Assembly: GCA_000469685.2 (NCBI GenBank)
Contig: LS997562.1
Span: 19,869,920 to 19,933,919, forward strand
Direction of reading: 5' to 3'
Origin: Haemonchus contortus
Taxonomy: Eukaryota > Nematoda > Chromadorea > Rhabditida > Trichostrongylidae
Length of the DNA: 64,000 nt
Below, one piece after another: positions 38,608 to 46,894 of this stretch (position 1 is the first letter of the stretch; each line of letters opens with the position of its first letter). Below the pieces are notes generated by a model. It was not told where the DNA came from. It made no database searches and was given only the letters and a program-made list of their open reading frames with translations. The translations under genes were made by a program, and so were the position numbers.

Positions 38608-39317
38608 GTAATAGCGTTTATAGCTATTAGGTGCATTGTGTAATGCATGCGCTTCCTGATCAAAAAATAAAAATAAAATGCCTCTAATAGATGGGAACAT
38701 GGATCGGTATATATAGCAAGGACTGCTCGTGCCACTGAGAAACAACACGCTCGTCTCCGTATAAACAGGAAACGCGTGGGGTTACTCTATCCCCACTAGG
38801 AAAAACACAAACAAAACAAATCTGTGGGTTGTGAAAAATCGAAACAAACTATGACAAAAATATTAAAACAAAAGTTTTAAGAAACTCACTGATTCCACTG
38901 ATCAGGAGCAAGATACTGATGCTGTGGATTCGGATAGGGCACATGGTGTGGATCAAGCGGTGGAACTCGATCGGGTGATCGTTGCCCACGTCCTCCATAA
39001 GGATGATATAGCATTGGATGCTGCTGATCCGGGGATCGACTTCGATGGTAGCCAGACTGGACTTCCATGGGCCATCCAGTACTACCCCAATCTGGGTGGT
39101 ACGAGGGCATTTGGTGGACATTCGGTAACGATCCACCAAGTTGATTCCATTGTGGTGGATGCAAAGACGTCGATGGAGATGGAATCGCTTGCGTTTCGGT
39201 ACTAGTAATTTGACGTACCTCACGCATTATGCTGTCAAAGGTGTTAACGTCTTCACTTTGCTTCCGATTCATAATAGCGATTTTTTCAGCGAATTTCCTT
39301 GGCGATGCTCCCGACAT
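17959..39317 (-). CDS. crtc-1: CREB-regulated transcription coactivator (CRTC)
   Basis: CRTC proteins bind CREB in the nucleus and switch on its target genes. Phosphorylation by AMPK/SIK kinases holds them in the cytoplasm on 14-3-3; calcineurin releases them. Seven exons join in perfect phase: 38890-39317, 22728-22824, 21840-21921, 21009-21132, 20570-20696, 18555-18775, 17959-18142 (420 aa; stop TAA 17959-17961). Residues 5-34 (PRKFAEKIAIMNRKQ...) are the CREB-binding domain. Residues 61-70 (GGSLPNVHQM) hold the conserved first Ser site (Ser63). Ser149 in RARSDPAINQ, across the exon 1/2 junction, matches the SIK/AMPK site (human CRTC TNSDSALHQ). The middle is Gln/Pro/Met-rich with a GSPMQSPMGSPMGSS repeat; residues 361-420 (DIPRLVLTNPEGT, acidic tail) fit the conserved C-terminal activation region. 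Intron 1 is 16,065 bp. An AG at 39323-39324, 5 nt before the ATG, could accept a spliced leader. Length is close to other nematode CRTCs. Confidence 0.93.
18961..18985 (-). repeat. Dispersed repeat core ATCGTGAACTGTGCC (copy 3)
   Basis: On the minus strand it reads TTTTTATCGTGAACCGTACC. It lies in CRTC intron 5. Confidence 0.55.
19591..19696. mobile_element. Small TIR element of the ATCGTGAACTGTG family
   Basis: Two copies of the repeat face each other: 19591-19620 (GGATAACCCGGAATTATCGT, then GAACTGTGCC) and 19669-19696 in reverse (complement reads GATACCCCAAAATTGTCGTG). This makes a 106-bp element with TIRs of about 27 bp and explains why single copies elsewhere end sharply. It lies in CRTC intron 5. 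Confidence 0.65.
24026..24112. repeat. 87-bp near-perfect hairpin sharing the foldback-element terminus
   Basis: Two 41-nt arms (CTATAGACATTCGGAGTCTT... and its complement) are separated by a 5-nt loop with only three mismatches. The inner part (GCTGCTTTCTTAGTCCGCC) matches the terminus of the element at 10697-10915, so this looks like that element with its interior deleted. The outer arms are also inverted instead of being a direct duplication, so the hairpin extends beyond the element itself. Confidence 0.8.
26724..27024 (-). mobile_element. tRNA-derived SINE, full length (second copy)
   Basis: Reverse-strand copy of the SINE at 14174-14470. The minus strand starts GGGCGGAGGTGGTGTAGTGG and has the B box GGTTCGAATCC (complement at about 26961-26971). 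The rest of the body, including CACTGACTTGTACATTGGCT and the GGGATTGATCAGCGCC end, aligns throughout. It lies in CRTC intron 1. Its target duplication is not clear. Confidence 0.88.
30519..30546 (+). repeat. Dispersed repeat core ATCGTGAACTGTGCC (copy 6)
   Basis: The segment reads GATACCCAAAAATTATCATG then CACTGTGC. It carries the full GATACCCC-type edge seen at 19591-19696. Confidence 0.55.
33153..38546 (-). CDS. Candidate nested multi-pass membrane protein gene or relic (exons not resolved)
   Basis: Inside CRTC intron 1, on the same strand, several frames are strongly hydrophobic and coding-like. 38070-38546 contains ISQIFIFQMMGSIFALVWVS. 35420-35602 follows a good TTTCTAG acceptor and has PPFIISIFMSAVDFVLNN. 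35130-35245 follows TTTTCAATCGCAG and has LLLDLSWNSAAIGYFHFYLP. 33959-34125 follows ATCGTTGCAG and has ARRKPFQLGTISMNF then FFIICSITSAIIF. 33153-33380 has two helices (ISYIRVVLSLLWLALINVLY and SIVFSLAILGAIAIILG) and ends at a stop. An in-frame TGA at 33538 and a frame change near 33380 must be bridged by introns or are lesions. The pattern suggests a chemoreceptor-like polytopic protein, but I cannot assign a family or a full exon chain. Confidence 0.3.
38571..38604. repeat. (TAA)n microsatellite
   Basis: About ten uninterrupted TAA units, in CRTC intron 1 close to exon 1. Confidence 0.9.
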
Positions 39318-39474
39318 CTTTGCTGGGCGGAATCGTATGTGAATTCACTACTATTATGACAAGAATCAGCACAAGCAGTACTACCACAATCCACGGAATA
39401 CCGTTGAACGACGATACAGCACGTACAGCATTAATTCGCCTCTCCGCTATTGATGTGCAGGGGCGGCGGGAATA
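39286..39474 (-). CDS. Short ORF with a strong transmembrane helix, upstream of CRTC
   Basis: A minus-strand frame is open from a possible CTTCTAG acceptor (exon from 39474) to TGA at 39286-39288. It reads ...RRINAVRAVSSFNG, then the helix IPWIVVVLLVLILVIIVVNS (39340-39399), then a short tail. It overlaps the first 32 bases of CRTC exon 1 in another frame. It may be the last exon of a tail-anchored or single-pass protein encoded by an upstream gene, or a chance frame. The hydrophobic run of about 17 residues is unusually clean. Confidence 0.3.
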   Translation of the reverse strand, partial: YSRRPCTSIAERRINAVRAVSSFNGIPWIVVVLLVLILVIIVVNSHTIPPSKDVGSIAKEIR

Positions 39475-39757
39475 CTAGAAGCCGCCACGCCCCGCCCACT
39501 CGAGACAGCACGCGCACCAACGTCTAGACAGGAGGTCCCACAACGAATCCCCGTCGTCAGTGGTGTTACACTGGAGCCTTGCCAGCGCACTGGGTCGTGA
39601 AATTCATCTTTCCAAGCGAATTCCGATTCATTTCTCATGTATTCCTGTCTTGCGTATGACTCTTTATCCATGATTACCCTCAACTTCAACTCGTTCACCT
39701 CCTGTTGAGCGCAAAGTAGTATTTCGATGCTTAATCGCGAGCCAGGAGGTGTCGTTT
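39447..39757 (-). CDS. Coding-like helical ORF upstream of CRTC
   Basis: A minus-strand frame open for about 100 codons. Its first half is charged and helical (RLSIEILLCAQQEVNELKLR, then KESYARQEYMRNESEFAW) and could form a coiled coil; the second half is low in helix formers. It may belong with the transmembrane ORF at 39286-39474 as parts of one gene. I found no donor/acceptor pair that joins the two in phase, and no family is recognised. Confidence 0.3.
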
Positions 39758-40446
39758 TTTAGTTGATTTGAAAATTTTCTGATCCATGTCCTTATACCTG
39801 TTTATCACCTTGATTCTAAACCGGATACCCCATTTTTACACTCTTTTTCACTTACCTACTCCTCGTATGTAATGTCAATTGCCATGTTACTACTGAGAAC
39901 TGAAACTTTCCTTATTAAACCGTGCCTATTCACAACATAGACTACCTAGGTGTGTTAATGAACAAACTTTATTGAAAAAAACTTTAGGATTTTTTTGTTC
40001 GTTTTGATTCAAGCACCCATATAATAAGCCAGGTATATTCTAAGATTTAGATCTGTTTTTTTAATTCGGATCAAAAATAGCGAAATCAGTAGGAAGCATT
40101 AAAATAAGTAGTGTTTACAAAGGCAGGCTCCTTTGAGTCTCGTCTTTGGTGTTCCATTTTTGCTTGCAGCTGAGCTACTTGCAAAATAGTTTCGTAAGTC
40201 AAAAGGCTTTTGAGGTTTTGAAGTATTCACAGTGTACGAGCAAAGCTTTTTCCCCATCGCTCTGTAGTATTTACGGATCTTTTTTTAAAACTCAACATAC
40301 TCGGTTCGGAAACACTTTCAAGTTGGTTGATACTCGAAATATTGGGAATAGCAATGCACCCTGTTAAGTCCAGGGATCGGTGATGGATTCTTTCGTTCCG
40401 CTCGTTCATAAGCGGATATCGGTTTGTCACTAAGTCAGTTGCTACT

Positions 40447-41374
40447 AACGGCAGCGGGCACATCGACGGAATTTCCCATCTCCGTCGGAGTACACCAAGG
40501 CCCTGCGTTATCCCCACCACTTTTTGTTGTCGTCATGGATGCCATTACAAAAGACCTCCAGAAGCCGGCTCCATGGACGCTTCTTTATGCCGATGACGTG
40601 ATGCTCGCCAGCGAAGACAAAATTGAGCTCGAGTCACAGGTGCAGACCTGGTCCGACCGTCTGGCTATGTTCGGGCTCAGGTTAAACGTCAAAAAGGCTG
40701 AGTACCTGACCACTGATTCGAGCGAGCTAGGCTCTATCAAGATCAATGGCACTGAGCTCACACAGACAACAACCTTCAAGTACCTTGGATCGGCAATTGC
40801 GTCTGACGGCAGCCTGGGTTTTGAAACAAAATCTCGCGTGAATGCAGCGTGGTTGAAGTGGCGCTCTATGACTGGCGTACTCTGCGATAAGAACATCCCT
40901 GAGCAACTCAAATCCAAGATCTACAGAACCGTCATCCGGCCGGTCACAATCTACGGCGCTGAATGCTGGCCTGCAACCAAAGAGGTTGAAGCCCGTCTCA
41001 GCGTGATGGAGACCAAAATGCTGCGCTGGACAGCCGGAGTAACACGCTTAGACCGTATAAGTAATGCCGCCATCAGGGAGCGATTCGGTGTTGCGCCCAT
41101 TGTCGAAAAAATGCCCGAAGCTCGTCTACTATGGTATGGTCATACTCTCCGCGCAAAGAGCGACACTGTCCGTAAGATCGGTCTCAACCTTGACGTGTCC
41201 GGAAAGCGGCCTAGAGGACGTCCAAAGCAGCGATGGCTCGATACGTTGCACGAAGATCTTAAAGCGGTCAACATCCACCCCGATCAAGCGTTCAATCGGG
41301 AGAAGTGGCATAACATTTCAGAAAAGCGGACCCCGCCTACAAGCGGGACAAACGCTAAAGAATAAGAAGCAGAG
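40447..41374 (+). mobile_element. 5'-truncated RTE-type LINE with 16-bp target duplication
   Basis: 928 bp of a non-LTR retrotransposon flanked by the perfect direct repeat TAAGTCAGTTGCTACT (40431-40446 and 41375-41390), the target-site duplication of target-primed reverse transcription. The left edge lies inside the RT domain just before motif B, so the endonuclease and the first half of RT are missing. The 3' edge comes only 9 bp after the stop codon, which fits the very short 3' UTR of the RTE clade. The open frame is undamaged, so the insertion is probably young. Confidence 0.95.
40448..41365 (+). CDS. RTE reverse transcriptase, C-terminal fragment
   Basis: About 305 codons without interruption up to TAA 41363-41365. 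It starts in the element with AGTSTEFPISVGVHQGPALS (RT motif B, GxxQGxxLSP), followed by the catalytic motif YADDVMLAS (motif C, the two Asp that bind Mg2+), GLRLNVKKAEYL (motif D) and TTTFKYLGSAI (motif E). The thumb and C-terminal region follow with KSKIYRTVIRPVTIYGAECW and RGRPKQRWLD. The endonuclease domain and RT motifs 0-A are absent. No genuine start codon exists; the frame runs in from the flank, so it is not expected to make a functional protein. Confidence 0.93.
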   Translation, partial: TAAGTSTEFPISVGVHQGPALSPPLFVVVMDAITKDLQKPAPWTLLYADDVMLASEDKIELESQVQTWSDRLAMFGLRLNVKKAEYLTTDSSELGSIKINGTELTQTTTFKYLGSAIASDGSLGFETKSRVNAAWLKWRSMTGVLCDKNIPEQLKSKIYRTVIRPVTIYGAECWPATKEVEARLSVMETKMLRWTAGVTRLDRISNAAIRERFGVAPIVEKMPEARLLWYGHTLRAKSDTVRKIGLNLDVSGKRPRGRPKQRWLDTLHEDLKAVNIHPDQAFNREKWHNISEKRTPPTSGTNAKE

Positions 41375-43440
41375 TAAGTCAGTTGCTACTGTGGTCCTGA
41401 AGTTTGGTAGCAGAATAGTTTAGTTTTTGATTGTGCAGCACAACTTCAACTTTATACCTGGTCATGGATGGCAGCCAAATCTCAAAACTCATCAGCGTTT
41501 GGGGTTTCAGGTGAATTACGACCTTAATGAAGAGCGAAGATAATCAATACAGTCATTTTTCTTGCTCTTTTCTTTTTAGTTGACCTTTGAAAGCTTCTTT
41601 CTATGGCCACACCTGCACCTAACCCAGTGTTGAAATGTAAGATCGAGTGCGGGCGGATATGGTAAGGTAAAGCTAAATAAGGGAGCGAATTTAACGATGA
41701 TTGGTGGTACCACATTTCAGTGGATAAACCGTTAATAAAATCTTTTTGAGCGGTGCATCCCTTTTTCCAGTACTGCTTCTCCTCGATTTTGGGTAACTAT
41801 TTTATTGTTGTTACTCTTTCTTACTCTTAGTGAAACAAGTCGTAGTCTACGGCAGTTGTATCAGAATTTTCTCCTCAAACTGCGTGTCGTGGGAGATGCT
41901 ATGAGCGAACGAGGCACGAATGGAGGTTCTCTTCTCTTCCTTCCTTTGGTCGACCCCCGCGTTACCACCACTGGTGCTGCTCAACCTCAATCCTACTCCC
42001 CGTAAAAAAGGGTCCCAGCCATCGCCACTTTTCAGTCTTGATCAAGCTCGAGTAATATATCGGTGCTATTTATTAAAAGCGCAAAGATGATTTCACACTA
42101 TTTACGTAGAGATGTCGTATTGTTACCGTGTGGCCGTTTCAATGTAATAGGAAGCAGTCAATAACCGCTCCGCTCCAACAGTCGTGCCGACTTGCCTGAT
42201 TCTCGACACTAATGTAGAAAGGGAGCAGAACATTCTACTAGCCTTCAGTGGCTCCAGGCTCCATGGTGATCTCCATGTGGAGGTCTTCATTTTGACTGAA
42301 TGTGTCGCTCGAAATTACTCGCCAAGCCATAGTATTCTGAGCCCGTGTTGTCTCACTAGTAGAAATTGTAGACCTCATGTATAGAAGATGTCTCGTAAGG
42401 TTGTCCCGCACATCGATCCAATCTTTTCCAATTTTTACAATAATATGCTGACTTGTTCTGACCGTATTTCCGACTTTCAGTCTATAACTCCACAATGGCC
42501 TCACTTTGGCAAAGCTCTTATCTTCAGATTCAGTGTTTCCTACCGCTTTTGGGAATCTAAGTAGGTGTTAGTTTCGTGAACGCAAACGCACGGTACTGAA
42601 TAATCAGAGTTATCATTTGTCTGGGGACGCCACAGTAATGTCTACGGAACCTTTGCGTTTGCAAGCTTCGTGCATAGGTTTGGCGGACGTGTAATTTGAG
42701 TGAGTGACTCACTACTTCCTCGCTCGAGACAAGTATTCAGGGAAACAGGTGGATGTTGGGCGCTTTGCAAGTTAGCTCCGAAATAGCATTAAGTAATCTC
42801 TTGCGCTCTGCAATAGTTATCTGTGTGGGGCCTTTCCTACTCTTAATATGAACTCATTTCCTAGAAAAAACAAAAAGACATTTGAAAGCTGTTATAAGCA
42901 CAATGTGTGGAATTTAACGAAACCTATGATGGCCTTTCAAATTTGTTTCGACATGATGGGATGTTTGGAGCTATTCACCTGATCTTTAGTTGATATGATG
43001 AGTTGCAATGAAGGAGTTGGGGTAAGTCGGCGGTGGTACAATAACAGCAATTTAGTGGTGAATTTGAGATGTAGTCTTGGAACGACTTCTCCTAAATGGC
43101 AGGCTCCTAATTTCCACGCCATATTCCCTCATTCCGTTGAATTCTTTAAAGACCTTGAGAATAACCTGATAAAGAGGGTTCGTAAATCAGTGAAAAGTTC
43201 GAAATCCGCCCCTAATTTTTCAAATCCCCTCTCTGTGCGACACTGCTCTACGTGGGCATTGATGAAACATTTGTACGCTACATGGGAAGCTTATGCTCAT
43301 CCGCTCTCTCCCTGATTCTCTCTTTTAAGCAGCTAAAACGTGTTTGATCATGGCCTTCAGCTAGTGATTGATATATTTTTATCCTGTAGCGCGTGGGAAA
43401 GGTCGGACGAAGAGAAAGAGATTGAAGAAAAGGGTGACTA

Positions 43441-43933
43441 ACCAGGGAGGGGTAGTCTACTTATCTTGGAACTTTGAATTCAGACCCAGATAAATCGATA
43501 TAGTTTTGAATGCTGTTTACGAAAATGGAAATTAAAACTGCAAAATGATTCTCCTTGAAAAGATATGGGGGCTCGAATTTTGCTCGACAGTAGTATCAAT
43601 TGTCTGAAGAAATGTCAGAAAACGTTTAGAGAGCCTTTGATAAATTGAAAAAACACTTTGCAAAAGTGCGGATAATGGCGGGTATGGACACCTCACTTCA
43701 TGCCCACGAAGCGAGACCACTACCACTAGGTCACATGGGCGTTTGATACGGAAGCGACGAGTTCGCATTTCTTATTGGTACTACTGTCGAGCAAAATTCG
43801 GGCCCCCATAACTTTTTAAGGAGAACCATTTTGCAGTTTTAATTTCCATTTTCGTAAATAGCATTCAAAACTCTATCGATTTATCTGGGTCTGAACTCAA
43901 AGTCCCAAGATAAGTAGACTACCCCTCCCTGGT
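43441..43933. mobile_element. MITE with TIRs of about 155 bp
   Basis: The left arm 43441-43595 (ACCAGGGAGGGGTAGTCTAC...) is mirrored with a few mismatches and small gaps at 43779-43933 (...CTACCCCTCCCTGGT). The 183-bp centre has no long ORF. A target duplication is not obvious, though the left end abuts TA. The long arms could form a stable hairpin if transcribed. Confidence 0.85.
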
Positions 43934-44827
43934 AAGACCTCTCCAGTACTCTCTCTTGGAACAGGGGGATAATCCTAGATTTCAGGAAAAGACCTATATC
44001 TGTTCGAAGAAGTTACTCAAATCCTTTCCCGTGAATTATGAATCTACTCAACGCCATGTAATTCGCTAGGTTTGTTTGTGTCGGTGTATTGATGTGTGCG
44101 TCTTCCTGGACCTAGAGTGTTCATGTTTGGAAAAGATACAAGCGCCAAGTTCGAAAAACTGACAATGGGTAACAGGAACTGATAGCATCCAATAACGGCT
44201 GATAAGACGCCAAGGAGACAGCAGCCATCGAGTCTGTCACGCCCTTCGTGTCAACAGTAAGACCTTGATACTCGGCGAGTGATGTGTGACGGGATCGTAG
44301 ATCGTTGTTGACAAGGACTAATACCCGCCGATATAGGCAGATAATGAGCTTTAAAAGGCGAAAGCGGCTGGATCGCTTCCTCTTTCCGTATTAAAGGTGA
44401 AGCCTTGCTACTTCATCGGGGGATGTATGATTAGACTGGGTCCAAAAAGGAAAGGGAATGATAACAACTGATAAAGCTGGTAACGGACACTCGAGGACAA
44501 GAGTCTTTTGGTTTTCATTCGCTATAGTATTTACGGTGTCACCTTGGTACCTTGGTATGTTTCATAGGATGATAAGGGATTTTAAGGTAGGTTTACAAAA
44601 AGTGGTAGTAGCAGTGATTAGGAGTGATCCAAGGCAATACCATTCAAGATAACAAATTTCGGTTTATCGTTTACTATTCTGTTACGAACACTACGCATAA
44701 AGGCTTGCTACTCGTGAAGGGCTCACGTTTCTCTTGATCTCGCTACCCCCTGCGACAAAGCTTATCGGCCAAATTTAATCTGGAAATCTTGGAGAGCTTC
44801 ATCTCTGTGATAAGCGGCCATGGAAAG

Positions 44828-44851
44828 CGACTTCTGATAGTGATGTTATCA
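44828..44851. repeat. 24-bp exact dispersed repeat, copy 2
   Basis: Identical to 10617-10640. Confidence 0.6.
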
Positions 44852-46856
44852 AGGTAGACAGCATTAGTAAGTCCCACGCAGGGTACAGATGACCAAACAC
44901 GTTGTTAAGCTATAAAAGATTTTTTGTGGCAGTCGACCGAGCAAGTGAGAAAGGTAAATCCTTATTAGACTGTTATTGTTGAGATTGGATGCGACAAGTT
45001 GTTTTGTATAAACATGCTTTAGGCTTCATCAAGTCGAGTATTTCCTGAAAAGTGGCCGAATGAAAAGGAACATTCATAAAAGAAAGGGATGAGGGAGTGT
45101 CTTTGTCCTGAAATGCTTTATCAGGCGAGGGAGGCTCGGCGATGGTGCGATAAGGGAATTGAGGGAGGAGTTGGTAATAGGACGAGGTAAAATTTGAGAA
45201 GTCAGGAGCTGTCGCAAATGATAAAAACGAAAAAAAAAAGAATCCCCTATAAGCGAGAACATTCGTCGAAGTTCCAGCCTCACAGTTCGGTCGGTTATCG
45301 AATGGAATTGTCGATTTCTAGTCACACTCGTGCTAGCCTACGATGACCAAATTAATCGTACTCAAGGGTTCGTTTGCGATGAGCGAGAGTTTGGTTCTCT
45401 GTTCTCTCCCATGCGCCTACAATAGTTCAATTTTTTGGCGGTCAACCCCACGGAGCCTACGTCACCCGTTTTCTGAACCAGAGTAGATCTCACCCTCTCC
45501 GCTTTGCCGCAAGGTTCTTTTTAGAGTAGCCCACCTATCTGAGAGCTGGCTCTCGAATGTGGGAAGTGTTCGTAGTGTAGTGTTACCCATGCCAAACGAG
45601 AAAGGGTTTGACGGTATTCGTGTGGTTTAATTCTTACGTGATTGTGGTCCGGGTGACGTCTTGAAGTCCAAGGATGGATAAATTTGATTTCTTTACCTTG
45701 AGGTTATTCGCATGGGTTTATACCTGATACCATATTTCACCTCCTGCCACGTTGATCGGAATTTTGATTAGGATTCGTCTGCTTCTGGTCCAATGAGGGT
45801 TTTCGCTATGAGGGACTTGAGAAGTAAATCACGACTGAACGAATGTTACTATCTTTACAATTACGATCGGATTTAACTTGATTTTTGTTGCGGTTTGCTC
45901 AAATTTACTGTGTGGATGCTCTCGCCCAGCTCAGTTCTCTGTCATGGCGCTAACAACGGTAAATCCTGAAATATAGGAGTGGGAGTAAGAAGTCCACATA
46001 GAGTTAAGGTAGAGATAAAGTGGCCTCTGGGTAAGTTTTGTCAGTAATTCTTGCAGAAGTAAAAAAATGTATGTATGTTTTGTCATGGCCTGCTTAATGC
46101 TGGGGAAACAGAATCAGAAAGCTTCGTGAAAGCATCATTTGTATCTCTTAATTGTTGCTATGTTACCGCTAGCTGTGGAATGTTTGTGTTCTTTTTTTGG
46201 ATACGAAAAAGATGTCTTGGAAACTTCTTAATGTACTCAAGTGCAAAAAAAGGACGAATCGGGTAAGAATTCCTTTCCGTCGCGCATTTTCTCTTCTTCT
46301 TCCCATGAATGTCTTCCCTTTTTAAGGAACATGGCGACTGTTTCATTCAATTTATTTATTTATTAATTACAAAATTTACAAGATAAGGCTTTTCTATAAT
46401 GGCGTTATTGATGGCTGGCGTCATCATCGTGATTATCATTGACTTATCTGTGCGTGGCGGTTCCATTTCCTGTTCCCAACGTGACTTTCGATGTTTCCGA
46501 TGTTGTCGTTCTTGGAAACGATCGATGTGTGCAATCGCATGCACTTTTCTTCACCCATCCTGTCTCCTATTTTTTGTCTCCCAGTCTTGTTATTGTGTCA
46601 ATTCCTTTATCACTGGCTCTGTGGATTCGCTCATCTTCCATAATTTAACTTGGCTTTGTTATCAGTTACCTGTAAGAAATGATTGCTTACCTTACAAATT
46701 GATAACATGCTCTACTGTCTGTGCATTGCTGTTGTGATGGAATGATTTCATTGCTTTTTTGAATGTCAAATCTTGGATGTGCACAAAGTCACAAAAAGCG
46801 CATTGTCTTGAACGATTTTCAAGATTATATGGAATGAATTTCATTCCTTCCGTTCA

Positions 46857-46894
46857 GGTGATTTATGATAGGAAGCCTAACAACATGATAGCCC
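46857..46894 (+). promoter_or_regulatory. Candidate spliced-leader acceptor and 5' UTR of the RasGAP gene
   Basis: A pyrimidine-rich TTCCTTCCGTTCAG ends at 46857, 37 nt before the first ATG of the frame (46895). TAG at 46889-46891 closes the frame upstream, so the ATG at 46895 (or 46901) is the earliest possible start in this exon. The acceptor could take SL1 in trans or end an upstream non-coding exon. Confidence 0.4.

Larger units (their letters stand above)
22825..38889. other. CRTC intron 1 (16 kb) and its contents
   Basis: Bounded by a GTGAGT donor (minus, 38889) and a TTTTTAG acceptor (22825). The exons on either side join to rebuild the conserved kinase-site region, so no coding exon of CRTC appears to be missing inside. 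It contains the mini-hairpin at 24026, a SINE at 26724, a TAA microsatellite, one dispersed repeat, and the membrane-type ORFs at 33153-38546. The rest is AT-rich with only short frames. An 83-kDa-scale gene is not present. Confidence 0.8.
41391..46850. other. Intergenic region, no gene seen
   Basis: Divergent spacer between CRTC (minus) and the p120RasGAP gene (plus). It holds one long-TIR MITE (43441-43933), copy 2 of the 24-bp repeat and several TGATAAG/CTTATCA words. No frame here resembles a known protein. Confidence 0.5.

Noticed and set aside
40424..40446. Upstream extension of the reverse transcriptase frame starting at a TTG codon
   Set aside because: This part is the target-site duplication and flank. 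The frame just happens to stay open into the element; it is not part of the retrotransposon and has no ATG.
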